Source of the DNA: Babesia bovis T2Bo
Lineage: Eukaryota > Apicomplexa > Aconoidasida > Piroplasmida > Babesiidae
Reading direction: 5' to 3'
Length of the DNA stretch: 64,000 bases
NCBI RefSeq assembly: GCF_000165395.2
Contig: NW_026261571.1
Coordinates: forward strand, 954,501-1,018,500
The position numbers and the translations under genes are program-made. Shown here in pieces: positions 20,888 to 34,915 of this stretch (the stretch's first letter is position 1; the number at the start of each line of letters is the position of its first letter). The notes under the pieces are model-generated. The model had not been told where the DNA came from. It was given only the letters and a program-made list of their open reading frames with translations, and ran no database searches.

Positions 20888-22189
20888 ATGCAGCCCCTAA
20901 CAAGGGAGACAGTCGCAATACACTTTAAAACACTAAGACAACTAGGAAGCGGAGCCTACGGAACGACTACACTACTTGTAGACAAGTATGGCAATACGTA
21001 GGTACATACAAAACATAGCCACATGAATCCAGAGTCGTTAGTAAACGGATAGACATTGCAGCATTCTCTGAAATGGAACGAGCGCTATGTCTCAACGAAA
21101 TCAAGGTAATTGCGAATAGGCACAACTTATTCCCCAATAGCTCATCGCCAATATCAACCACCCATTCATTGTAAAGTACCTAGGAAGCTACCTTGAAGGA
21201 TATGTGCTTTACATATTAACCCAATACTGCAAAGGTATAACAACCACTATATCGCCACATATATACCCAGGTGGAGACCTACATCGGTATATAGCACAAA
21301 AAAGAAAAGCTAATGAACCCATAAGAGAAGAAAGGATAACAAAATGGCTAGCACAGTTATTATCGGCACTTAAATACCTACATAAACGACATATACTACA
21401 TAGAGGTGAGCTGTGAACTCTGTTTACCCCAATTTTTGTACAGATCTGAAATCACTCAATATACTTATCGACGCAGACAAGTCAATCAAATTATGCGATT
21501 TCGGGGTATCAAAAGCATTGAACACTACGGCTGAACATACGAGAACAGTAATAGGGACACCATATTACTTCAGCCCGGAACTTATAAACGTAAGTTTACG
21601 TGATACTATAGTGGCGAGTTAATATATACCGGATAACCAGATTGCGTGGATATATTATAAAATGATATGCATTAGAACAGCTAGATGCCTTTATATCATA
21701 AATCAATAGGGGAATGAATACAACTGGCCATCGGATATATGGGCATTGGGTTGCCTAACATATGAACTAGCAACCTTTAGAACACCATTCGATGGTGCGA
21801 AAGGTATGCAACAACTAGTTAAAAGCATCAAAACTGAACCTGTAAGTATTTTTATTAACAAAATTACCAAAAACCACAGATACCAAACCTACCTGAAATC
21901 TACTCACATGAACTCAACACACTTTTTAAATCAATGATGTTCCATGACGTAAGGTTCCGATTATCCGCATCCGAGCTGCTATCAACGGATATAATGCAGG
22001 TAATATCATATATAATAGGATTCTATAGTACAACAGATGGCACTCCGTAGAATGTTAAAGGAAGCAGAACGTAACTGTACAATACACAGCCAAGAAAAAC
22101 CACATGATGGATCCAAAAACAACGAATACCTAGAAACAATGCACAATGGGTATGAACCAGTTAGAAGCGACAGTGCAATAACAGGATAG
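20888..22189 (+). CDS. NEK-like serine/threonine protein kinase
   Basis: NIMA-related kinases control mitosis and cytoskeleton, and meiotic roles are known in other apicomplexans. I rebuilt eight exons: 20888..20997, 21033..21105, 21141..21234, 21271..21405, 21444..21589, 21710..21841, 21880..21999 and 22037..22189 (320 aa). All junctions keep phase; six introns are 35-38 nt and one is 120 nt. Kinase features in order: Gly loop LGSGAYGTT, Lys in VVSKRIDI, HRDLKSLNIL catalytic loop, DFG, GTPYYFSPEL activation end and DIWALGCLTYELAT. The HRDLKSLNI plus GTPYYFSPEL combination favours NEK over other groups. Almost nothing lies C-terminal to the kinase except about 50 hydrophilic residues, so it is a short NEK with no long coiled-coil tail. 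Confidence 0.88.
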
Positions 22190-22679
22190 ATGCAATGTAA
22201 CTGGGTATGCCAACCCCCAAAACGAACCACAAACAATGAATAGATACACATGTTTCGAAACACCAATAAATGCATACACACTACTTACCGATATAGTCAT
22301 TTAAATGTGTCAGCGTGATAGAAGGAATAATGTACCATAGGCGTTATCCCACACATATAGGTATGTTACCAAAATACCAAAGTTAATTAAAATACGTGCA
22401 TATTGAAATATGCACAATTTTAATACCATTATTTGAATATTAGAACTAGTCACGCCAAACGCGACGGGCTTGTACGTCACCCCCTATAATTAGGTCTAGA
22501 GCAGGTAAGATCTGATCATTCAATAATGTGGGTCACTTTTACAACGATCCTTAAAATTTGTAATTAGGCGTGCAATATTATATTATCTACAGCTCTACAT
22601 TCGGCTCCTACCCTAGTACGAGCCTGAAAGTAGTAAAAACGATACAAATTCATGTTAACCATTCAATCGTTTCATAACC
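22190..22679. other. Intergenic, NEK kinase / first ethanolamine kinase paralogue
   Basis: 490 bp, AT-rich, between two plus-strand genes. It should contain the NEK 3' UTR and the promoter of the next gene. No coding or RNA gene seen. Confidence 0.35.
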
Positions 22680-23976
22680 ATGGCATTTTCAAGGTCCATT
22701 CCTAAACGATCGCAAGGCATTGCTTATTGGGAGATAACGGGAATATGTGATGAAGTGGCTTCAAAACTCGATAAGATACCATCCAATACAACAGCACTAA
22801 ATAATCCTACCTCTCCCGAACTACCATCCGAAGAACAGATTTTGGACCATGTAATTCGTTTGGCAAACCCCCAATTGGAGCTTGATGTTACAGGTTTGGA
22901 CCTGAAAGGCGAAATAGATATATCCAAGTTCAAGAACCTAGAAATCTGCTCCGTAACAGGTGGATATACAAATATCTTGTACAAGGTGACTAACCGTGAT
23001 AACGGTAATATTGTAGCTGTTCGTATTTTCGGTCGTCAAACGGAACGTTTTATCGACCGTTCCCATGAGCGTATAATCCAGAACCACCTTTGTCTGCAGG
23101 GTTTCGCGAAGCATGTCTACGCCCGGTTCAACGGTGGTCAGATTGAAGAGTGGCTGCCCGGCAATGTGGTATCGGACGATGACTTTTACAGCTTCAAGTA
23201 CACGGAGTTGATTGCTAAGCAGCTGTACAAGTTGCACGCAACACCTGGACAGCGCGACCTTTATGTGAAATTGTATCCACACCTAGCGAAGAACGGTGAG
23301 TTGAAGTTTGAGTCGCAGCTTTGGGCCAGTGTCTGGAAGTTCTATGACCTGTAAGTGTTTTGTTGTTTCTCATAATTTTACCAAGGTGCCTGGAGAACAT
23401 CCAACAGGTGGAACCAATCATCGGAGACAACTTCAACCTAAGAGATATCAGAAAAGTGAGTTAATGAATGAACCAATATATCTGTATGTAGCATATGGAA
23501 CAAATTCACGACTACTGTGATGATGCCATGTCTCCTGTCGTGCTTTGCCACGGTGATTTATCAAAAGGCAACATTGTGATCGACTCCTCAGGTAACCGAT
23601 TTCATGCAATAATCCATTTTCCATAGGCAATGTTATATTTTTAGACTACGAATACTCATGCTTCATGGAGCGTGGATTTGATATAGCCGCTCACTTCTCG
23701 GAGTTTGCCGCTTATGAAACAGATTCAAGCAGAATTCCATCTTCTGCGGTACAACATGAATTCATACGCCACTACCTTGGTGAAAATGCTACGGAAAAGA
23801 TGATAGAAGATTTGTACAAGGAAGTCCAGCCATTCCTACTGGTTCCAAATATATATTGGGGTCTTTGGGCACTTTTGCAATGCCTGTATTCCTCAATCCA
23901 CACTGATTTCGCCCACTACTCTATCAACAGGATTAGGCGTTTCTTGGATGATGTAAAAAACTATACGAAACAGTAG
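22680..23976 (+). CDS. Ethanolamine/choline kinase, paralogue 1
   Basis: Phosphorylates ethanolamine or choline, the first step of the Kennedy pathway to phosphatidylethanolamine or phosphatidylcholine. Exons 22680..23350, 23386..23455, 23492..23591 and 23627..23976 (396 aa). Motifs: GGYTNILYKV and VAVRIFGRQTERFIDR (N-lobe nucleotide site), HGDLSKGNI (catalytic HxD....N) and FLDYEYSCFMERGFDIAAHF (choline kinase motif with the second metal Asp). A 490-bp tract covering most of exons 1-2 and intron 1 is identical to the paralogue downstream, while the first 96 residues and the last two exons differ. The FGRQTERFIDR sequence favours ethanolamine kinase over choline kinase, but substrate choice is not certain. 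Confidence 0.88.
22968..23457 (+). repeat. 490-bp identical tract, copy 1
   Basis: Every base matches 24973..25462 (constant offset 2005), including the 35-nt intron. Identity begins and ends abruptly: the base before the tract (T versus G) and the base after (G versus A) already differ, and flanking exons and introns are clearly diverged. Such sharp borders with an identical intron are the mark of recent gene conversion, or of an assembly artefact. Confidence 0.95.
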
Positions 23977-24735
23977 AAAGCGCTATTGACTAATAACCTA
24001 CAACAATGCATTTTAAAACAAATTATATCACATCGTTTACATGAGTGCTTAACTAGACAGCGTTATATACGTTTAATGACCACATATTAAGCGTTAGATA
24101 AACATGAGAATGCTATTAGTAATACTATCTACTGTGACATATCAAAATAAGTCATTTAAGATTTGAAGATTATGTGATCCATACACCCAGCATAACATAC
24201 TCAAGGGCGATGTATGGGATACCGACGGTACGTATCTGCCACACATATCATCAATACCTTACATACACACGTGTGTCGCACAGAAGAAGCACCTTTAAGT
24301 GTTTAAATAAGAGATCGCAACGCAAATGGTTCTTCAATTATAATATATAATAAAATACAATGTGTATTACACCAATTCTCGTGACATTTGCGATAGTAAT
24401 ACCATATTACGGTGATATATAACCATCCAATAACCTTAATGTCTATGTCTTACTAACGTACGTGCCACTGTAAGAGACCAAAGCAATAATTGCACATCAC
24501 CCCAGTGCATCTTTTAAATAACACTGTATAACAAGGAAGATAAATAACAGATAGTATTTTAATATGCTAGATAGCATTCAAAGCCGATATCTTTTGTAAG
24601 CGTTCGACTAATTAGCGTTGGACTCTAACCCACCACAATACACGCAACACATAAAAACACATCAATTTGCTTTACCTGTCAAATTAAACATTCACACCCG
24701 AATTCGAACTTCATCAATATTGATTAATATATGAG
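23977..24735. other. Intergenic between the two kinase paralogues
   Basis: 759 bp of AT-rich sequence. It carries the 3' UTR of paralogue 1 and the promoter of paralogue 2. I found no similarity to the region upstream of paralogue 1, no pseudogene and no RNA gene. Confidence 0.35.
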
Positions 24736-25978
24736 ATGGTGGATTCTAAGGCGGTAAAAAACATTGCAGAATTCCTGGGAGCCACGCAGCCTACATTTCC
24801 ACAAAGTGAGAAAACGGAACTTGAACCATTAAGCCATGAGGAAATAATTGCACATGCAGTAAGACTAGGACATAAACAACTAGGAATAAATGTGGAAGGA
24901 TTAGATCTAAGTGGGGATTTGGATATTAATCAATTCAGCTACCTGGAGAAGGTACTCATCGTTGGAGGATGGACAAATATCTTGTACAAGGTGACTAACC
25001 GTGATAACGGTAATATTGTAGCTGTTCGTATTTTCGGTCGTCAAACGGAACGTTTTATCGACCGTTCCCATGAGCGTATAATCCAGAACCACCTTTGTCT
25101 GCAGGGTTTCGCGAAGCATGTCTACGCCCGGTTCAACGGTGGTCAGATTGAAGAGTGGCTGCCCGGCAATGTGGTATCGGACGATGACTTTTACAGCTTC
25201 AAGTACACGGAGTTGATTGCTAAGCAGCTGTACAAGTTGCACGCAACACCTGGACAGCGCGACCTTTATGTGAAATTGTATCCACACCTAGCGAAGAACG
25301 GTGAGTTGAAGTTTGAGTCGCAGCTTTGGGCCAGTGTCTGGAAGTTCTATGACCTGTAAGTGTTTTGTTGTTTCTCATAATTTTACCAAGGTGCCTGGAG
25401 AACATCCAACAGGTGGAACCAATCATCGGAGACAACTTCAACCTAAGAGATATCAGAAAAGTAGGTTTCTACTCACTGTTAGCAAACATTATAGGTGATC
25501 AAGAGGTTGGAAGTTGTTTGTGCTGCAAAGAAATCGCCTGTTGTGTTAACACACTGTGATTTGTTGAACGGCAACGTTTTAGTTAGCGAAAATGAAGGTA
25601 CGTCCGTCGTGTTTGTTGTTAACATCCGCAGATCATGTCATTTTCCTTGATTACGAATACTCATGCTTCATGGAGCGTGGATTCGATATAGCAAACCATT
25701 TCATCGAATACTGCGGTGTCGAATGCAATTGGGATAGAATACCTAACGAAGAGGAACAGCGCAGATTCATCAAATACTATATAGGTGAAAATGCTACGGA
25801 AAAGGCAATTGAAAAGCTATATAATGAAATACAACCCTTCTTCATGGCCGCCAATATATTTTGGGGACTTTGGGGGTTGCTACAGTGCATCTATTCAACG
25901 CATGACATCGATTTTAAACGCTACGCAAACTTCCGTATAGAACGAGCTATCAACGATCACAGATGGATGCTGTTATAA
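24736..25978 (+). CDS. Ethanolamine/choline kinase, paralogue 2
   Basis: Tandem partner of the preceding gene, same strand. Exons 24736..25355, 25391..25460, 25495..25597 and 25632..25978 (379 aa). Intron positions match paralogue 1 exactly. Motifs: GGWTNILYKV, the same FGRQTERFIDR block, HCDLLNGNVLV (catalytic HxD....N; the middle residue is Cys here and Gly in paralogue 1) and FLDYEYSCFMERGFDIANHF. The divergent C-lobe (EYCGVECNWDRIPNEEEQRRFIKYY) is closer to canonical ethanolamine kinases than that of paralogue 1. Both copies keep all key residues and look functional. Sharing the N-lobe but not the C-lobe suggests different substrates or regulation. Confidence 0.88.
24973..25462 (+). repeat. 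490-bp identical tract, copy 2
   Basis: Partner of 22968..23457. It runs from inside the GG(Y/W)TN codon block, through the first intron, to the donor GT of the second intron. Two shorter identical patches follow at the same offset (25652..25683 and 25784..25804), inside otherwise diverged exon 4. Confidence 0.95.
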
Positions 25979-26030
25979 TGAATATGCAGCTTTTACCATA
26001 TTATAACCGCAGAGAACGCTAAGTTTTATA

Positions 26031-27366
26031 TTAAAGGCTCGAGTTCTGGTCTACGTAATTATTGTTGGCCCTATTGGCCCATCGCATCATATCCCTGTAA
26101 CATATAATTTAATTTTTATCAATAAATACCTGAATACGTTAGGGTCAGTAGCGTCGTCATCCAACTCTATCTCACCGTTGCCTATGTTGCGCCAAACGGC
26201 TAACTTCTCAAATGCGATATAGAGCTCTACGTGGTTCTCAGGAGATAATGCAGCTAGAGCATCCTGAAATTGAAGTTTCTCCTCTGTAGACACGGCTTTC
26301 ACCGGCACGGGAACAGATTCAGGCATTGGAGGTACAGGAACCTGAATGGGAGCTGGAGGATGCTTACCACCGTAACCAACATTAGCAACCTCAGAATCTA
26401 CCAAGCCACTGTCACGACGCAAAGTATCCAGACGACGACAGGCATCGTGAGTAAACATCCAAAGCTGAGTGCCAGGATTCTGAAATTTAAACACAGATAA
26501 CAACATGGAATACACCTCAGCAAATGCTTCAGTGGCATTTGAATAATTGTTCTTCAATAGCTTCTCTAGAACTAATTGAAGAGTCACCTTTGGAAGTGAC
26601 GCCGGTGCATTCTCATCTTCAGATGGCTTCGTAAGCTCCAGATCAAGGTGAGTTACAAAATGACTACCACTTTTGGTACGACACAAAGATGATATAACAT
26701 TATGAAACTTTTCTACCCATGGCGGCATATTGGGTAATACAGATTCATCTGGATGTAACAAGGGATATACAGGAGATGCAGAGTCGAAATCGACCGTCTC
26801 ATCCAAATCCTTATAAGCAGATTGATGTGGCTCAATGATATTCTCAATTTCATCAAACTCCTCATCCATTATCTCCTGGAATAAGGAGTCTATGTCCTCA
26901 TCAATGGTCTCATGGTCAACGACGTCAGAAAATGAACTACGACGTAATGCATTCCTAAATATCACATATATTCATTTTTTGAAAAATTTAACGCACTTTT
27001 TAGCAATGCTACTTGATGATCGCTCACGCTTAGGCTGCATAGATGTTTAAAATCCGCAACAATTAGCACTTACCGTTAAAGATACGTTCATATCGATCAG
27101 GTCAGAATGTAACAAACTCTGAGCGCGTGATACTGCGGCGTCCAGAGGTGTTAGCTTCCATGGTACTTCTACACCTGATCCTTCACCGGCTGCTTCCCAG
27201 AGCTGATTCAAACGCTGCAAAATTATAAAATTGCACTCAATGAAAAACCCGAATTCATTCAATAATATCACAAACATACCTCGCGAAATGCCTCGAGCTC
27301 GGTGGACGTGAGAAGGATCTCACCTCGGTACAAGGTGCTCGCCATCGTTTTTGTAGATGCAGACAT
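26031..27366 (-). CDS. Bromodomain-ET (BET-like) protein
   Basis: Predicted reader of acetylated histones. Exons 27280..27366, 27074..27214, 26997..27034, 26130..26954 and 26031..26094 (384 aa). A bromodomain-like part covers about residues 170-270: FVTHLDLELTKP, then NNYSNATEAFAEVYSMLLSVFKFQNPGTQLWMFTHDACRRL, where FQNPG keeps the acetyl-lysine-binding Asn. After a Pro/Val-rich linker comes an ET-like domain (LSPENHVELYIAFEKL ... GEIELDDDATDPNVFR) containing the EIELD pattern typical of BET proteins. The N-terminal 100 residues are acidic with a basic KRERSSSS patch. Only one bromodomain is seen, unlike animal BETs. The gene converges on the second kinase paralogue, leaving 52 bp between stops. 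Confidence 0.75.
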
Positions 27367-27862
27367 TGCGACACACATCACAAAAAATCTACAAAATTAT
27401 TCATAGACGTAGATCCAAGTCCTCTATTGAGGAAGGATCGACAATATGACCTTCCGTCCTACGGTTACGCGTTTACAACCCTGCCATAACTTATGTGTAC
27501 CTAGCTCTATGGGAATGAAGTTGTACCATTGAAGAATATTTTTTCCTCAACATGAAGAACATATGCACAAATTCTAGTTATAATCATTCTCATTGTTGTA
27601 GAATGCTCGATATATGCAGGCAATGCACGACGACAGACTGCCAGTAACAGACAGTGGTGATACACCAAAATATAAAACAAACCATTGCATTCATTACAGT
27701 ACTAATATAATAACGCTGCACCGATCAATCAAACGTTTACGCAATGACTTTGCATCTCGGGAATTGTTGTGCCACTAGTAAGGAATCAGCTATTAACCTA
27801 TTTGGCGCGACATCGCAAAAACATATAATGAAAACTACTGAACACATTAGACCGGCTATATG
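27367..27862. other. Intergenic, bromodomain gene upstream region
   Basis: 496 bp between two minus-strand genes. It holds the promoter of the bromodomain-ET gene and the 3' UTR of LSm1. No gene or repeat recognised. Confidence 0.35.
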
Positions 27863-28431
27863 TCATACATATGCGTCATTGCCCATCATGTCGTTAAGAA
27901 CACCAGGTCGTACCGGTAGGCGATCCTGGTATTCCTTAAGCATACGTAAAGCATCATCTAGTGGTATATAGCGCAAAGGGGAAATGGTGGAAGGAATAGA
28001 TGGCGCATTACCCCGTTTACGTGCGATTTTACGAATACGTGCGCAATCAAACGCACCGTCGTATTTAAAAGTATTCAAATATGACTCAGCATCAAGCGAA
28101 CAAAAATAAGCAATACTCTCACCACGGATGATCAAATTACCTGTATATACTATTAACCGATTTATACACAGAATCCTGGTAACTAAAGACTGTAGCTAGA
28201 CATACCATTATACACGTCACTAAATACACCCTCAGCTTGTACAATGACCTTCCTAACACTATCAGTCAAGAATATGTTTCCATATTGATCAAAGCTCTTG
28301 AAAATACCAACATAGGATGTCTCATCCCTCAGAGTTACCCAAATGAGGGAACCGAGCTCGTCTTCCAACACCCAAATCCACTGCTGCTTGCTAAGGTGGT
28401 CGTCCTGATCCGTCAATCTACCACCATCCAT
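27863..28431 (-). CDS. LSM1: U6 snRNA-associated Sm-like protein LSm1
   Basis: LSm1 defines the cytoplasmic LSm1-7 ring that binds deadenylated mRNA and promotes decapping. Exons 28206..28431 and 27863..28140 (167 aa), with a 65-nt intron. The Sm1 motif reads LIWVTLRDETSYVGIFKSFDQYGNIFLTD and the Sm2 motif GNLIIRGESIAYFCSLDAE; GNLIIRGE is the LSm1-type ending. A C-terminal extension of about 80 residues follows, as in LSm1 of other organisms. The ATG at 28431 is preferred because the frame upstream opens only with TTG. Confidence 0.88.
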
Positions 28432-28707
28432 TATACACACAAATATACGACCATGGAGGTGGTGTAACAAACAGTCATACGTAAAATATTACAACCTGTT
28501 CTTAGTTAAACAAGAATCCACACATCCCCATAGAAATGGCCTTTTTATGCCATGAATTTACACAAAATAACTTGTGAACATCTGTTGGATAGATGTGCAT
28601 GGGATTGAGCCGCCGTAGGCACTATAACTCATTGCTCATATCTATTTACTGACTATCACGAAATATAACGGTTACAAATCTAGATTAACATGTTAACAAC
28701 AGGATTG

Positions 28708-30343
28708 TTATCCCTTAGTGGTGTAGAAGCGAACGTTATCGCCCTGTAGATCTTATAAAATAAACATATAAACTTACCACACGAAGCTGTACGTGACACA
28801 GTCGATCGTATTGCATCCCAGCTCGTTGTAACATGCAAACAATTGGGCAAGAAGCATCAATCACCTCCATTGTATGACCAATGAAGTTCTGCGCTTTCAC
28901 TATTTTGCCCGGTTTGGCAGCGACATAAAATGAACGAGATGTGATCACATCAATACCAGCCACCTGAGTTAGCTGATGGCTCAATTCCGGCTGAAGCATA
29001 TCAGGTTCAACCAAAATGTATTCATCAATGTCACTTGGGAACAGCTGCTGCAAATACTGCGAATTGGGTCCCACCGTAAACCACTCCCGATGCATACGGT
29101 CAAGGGATGATTGAGGGTCGCCAACCACAGGCTGAACGCGCAATGGCTGGAAGCTGATACTCTCAATGTCAGCATTGCCCAAAGCGTTCATTAGCACTAT
29201 GGGCACCTCGATAGAATCACCCTCACAAACCTGACTAACCGATTCAGGAGCAGCCACGTGCAAGTCGTCACCGTGAATAGACGATACATCACGTGTAAAG
29301 GACACCGTACGACGAGAATAACGCTTTAGACAATCAAACACAAACTTGTTAGCATAGGTGGGCTGATAAATAGGCTGCCCAGGAACAACATTGCGAGCCG
29401 TGTAGTTGAATGTATACTGTAAAGTGTTCCGAAAATTAGCACAAACTGGTAATAACTTAGCTCGCAATACCAAGTCAATGCGCATGCTTTTCTGTGCTGT
29501 AAATACAGATTGGCATATCATATACGATGATTCAAAAGCTAGCTGGCCGTCATAAGCAGACTTGAAAGCATTCACAATCTTCGCAGTCTTACGATTCATC
29601 AATAAACGAACGTTATCAGCCCATTCCTTAGATACATTGCGATTAGCCTGGGGGTCAGAACCCATGAAATATTGCAACAAAGCGTCATATACACGAGAAT
29701 TCAAACTACTCCAGTCGTCAGTAATATAGTGACTCATCAGTTCATAATAACGTAAACTGGATTCACAGTGCTCACCATTAGCTTCAGATCGATTGGCAGG
29801 TACATCTGTTGATTGTGATTCATCCAAGGCGGTTAAATGACCACCGAGAGATAGATGAGCATCTGTACCGTCCTTCTTGCTAACATTGTTGAATACAGGA
29901 TCACTGTACCATAAACCACTTCCATCAGTTGATCCGCCAACCTTTGGTGTTATGGTGTTGGAGTCTTTGTGGATATTATCCACAGCCTTAGGCTTAACAG
30001 GGGCGGAGTCCATACTACGACGTGATACCCGTGGAGAAAAACTCATAATCAACGGGTCATAGACATCGTCGGTTACCAATGGAGATACATCCTTATGCAC
30101 AGGGGCATCCAACGAAGCTGATCGATGTGAACATGGCGGTATAGAAACTGCATCTACAGCAGGAGCAACCTCCAAAGGCAAGACCAAAGTCTCATTTAAA
30201 GGTAATGTACGACTCTCCAGCTTCTTCTCAAAAGGTATTTCAGACGAAGTAGATACCACAGAAGGCTCCGTTACCTGTGATACGCACTTTCGCCGAGTGC
30301 ATAAGCCACTCATGCAACGAAAGAAATGGACACGCTCAGCCAT
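28708..30343 (-). CDS. Conserved hypothetical protein
   Basis: 533 aa in two exons (28778..30343 and 28708..28743, intron 34 nt). I do not recognise a family. The N-terminal 200 residues are Ser/Thr/Pro/Val-rich and low in predicted structure. The C-terminal 330 residues look folded: helical at first (ESSLRYYELMSHYITDDWSSLNSRVYDALLQYF ... RLLMNRKTAKIVNAFKSAYDGQLAF), then probably beta-rich (EGDSIEVPIVLMNALGNADIESISFQPLRVQP). No signal peptide or membrane segment. The frame opens with TTG at 30355; the first ATG is 30343. It shares a long divergent upstream region with CDC48. Confidence 0.7.
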
Positions 30344-34105
<3,762 letters not shown>

Positions 34106-34126
34106 ACAAAACTAAATCATGTTACA

Positions 34127-34915
34127 TTATCTGAATCGTGTTATATATGTGTCGCCAAATGCCTGTGGAAATGGAGCGAATGAAGGAAGGGCAACCTCCA
34201 CAACACGCTCAACTAGGTGTTCGGGCAACCGATTGTCTCCCACATATTGCTTTAGCGAGTTGCCAACTAAAACCACATTCGAAAGATTGTAGCGGCTACG
34301 TGGGCTATGCCGGCTATGGCCCGCTAAAGTCTCAGCAGCACACAAAGGATCCTCGCCAGCATCAATAGCAAGCAGCACGGCTTTGTACAAAGATGCCTCG
34401 CAATGAGGCATCCAAAGAATTAAATGTGGGAGATCATCAGCAACCGACTCTTCGTCACTCAGCTCATAAACGTCACGGCAGATTTCACCGAGATCCGGAA
34501 TGCTGCTACGATATTCGAAAAGTAGAGATCGGCATGCCTCCACATCGTTGGCATCCATAATAGGGTCAAATACATCCACGTTTTCAACGTCAAAGATATC
34601 ACGAACAACTAGACATACAGCCAATTGATAACAGCAAGCCTGTGTTAAAGGTAAGCTAAGAGCTGTTGGAGAGCCAATACCCAGAGCAACCATACGATGG
34701 AATGAACTGGAACCCTGATATATACGCAGACGCTTCAACAAAGATGCTAAAAAAAGACGACCATTTGATATTGTAACCGATACAGATTGAACAATACGAT
34801 CACGTACTTCGCGGCATACGGCCTCGTCCTTAACCAGACTTCGGCTTAAGGATACATTAGCACGCCGAATATCACGTTTACTTGAAACTAGGATCCAATC
34901 ACCATCGTCAGTCAT
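34127..34915 (-). CDS. SRR1-like protein
   Basis: 262 aa, single exon. The SRR1 domain covers residues about 75-255 with the family order VALGIGSPTALSLPLTQACCYQLAV, VFDPIMDANDVEACRSL, LILWMPHCEASLYKAVL and VVLVGNSLKQY. The MPHC and GNS motifs are diagnostic. In plants and fungi SRR1 proteins affect light signalling, the cytoskeleton or haem synthesis, but the biochemical activity is unknown. Its ATG overlaps the TGA of the upstream ISWI gene as ATGA. No other in-frame ATG occurs before the conserved domain, so the start is well supported. Confidence 0.85.
   Translation of the reverse strand: MTDDGDWILVSSKRDIRRANVSLSRSLVKDEAVCREVRDRIVQSVSVTISNGRLFLASLLKRLRIYQGSSSFHRMVALGIGSPTALSLPLTQACCYQLAVCLVVRDIFDVENVDVFDPIMDANDVEACRSLLFEYRSSIPDLGEICRDVYELSDEESVADDLPHLILWMPHCEASLYKAVLLAIDAGEDPLCAAETLAGHSRHSPRSRYNLSNVVLVGNSLKQYVGDNRLPEHLVERVVEVALPSFAPFPQAFGDTYITRFR

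Noticed and set aside
24590..24720. tRNA-like TTCGA sequences
   Set aside because: The stretch cannot form a cloverleaf with a plausible acceptor stem; a search of other gaps by eye for B-box motifs also gave nothing.
22680..25978. One of the kinase paralogues being a pseudogene
   Set aside because: Both copies keep open frames over four exons, matching intron positions and the catalytic HxD....N and second metal Asp.
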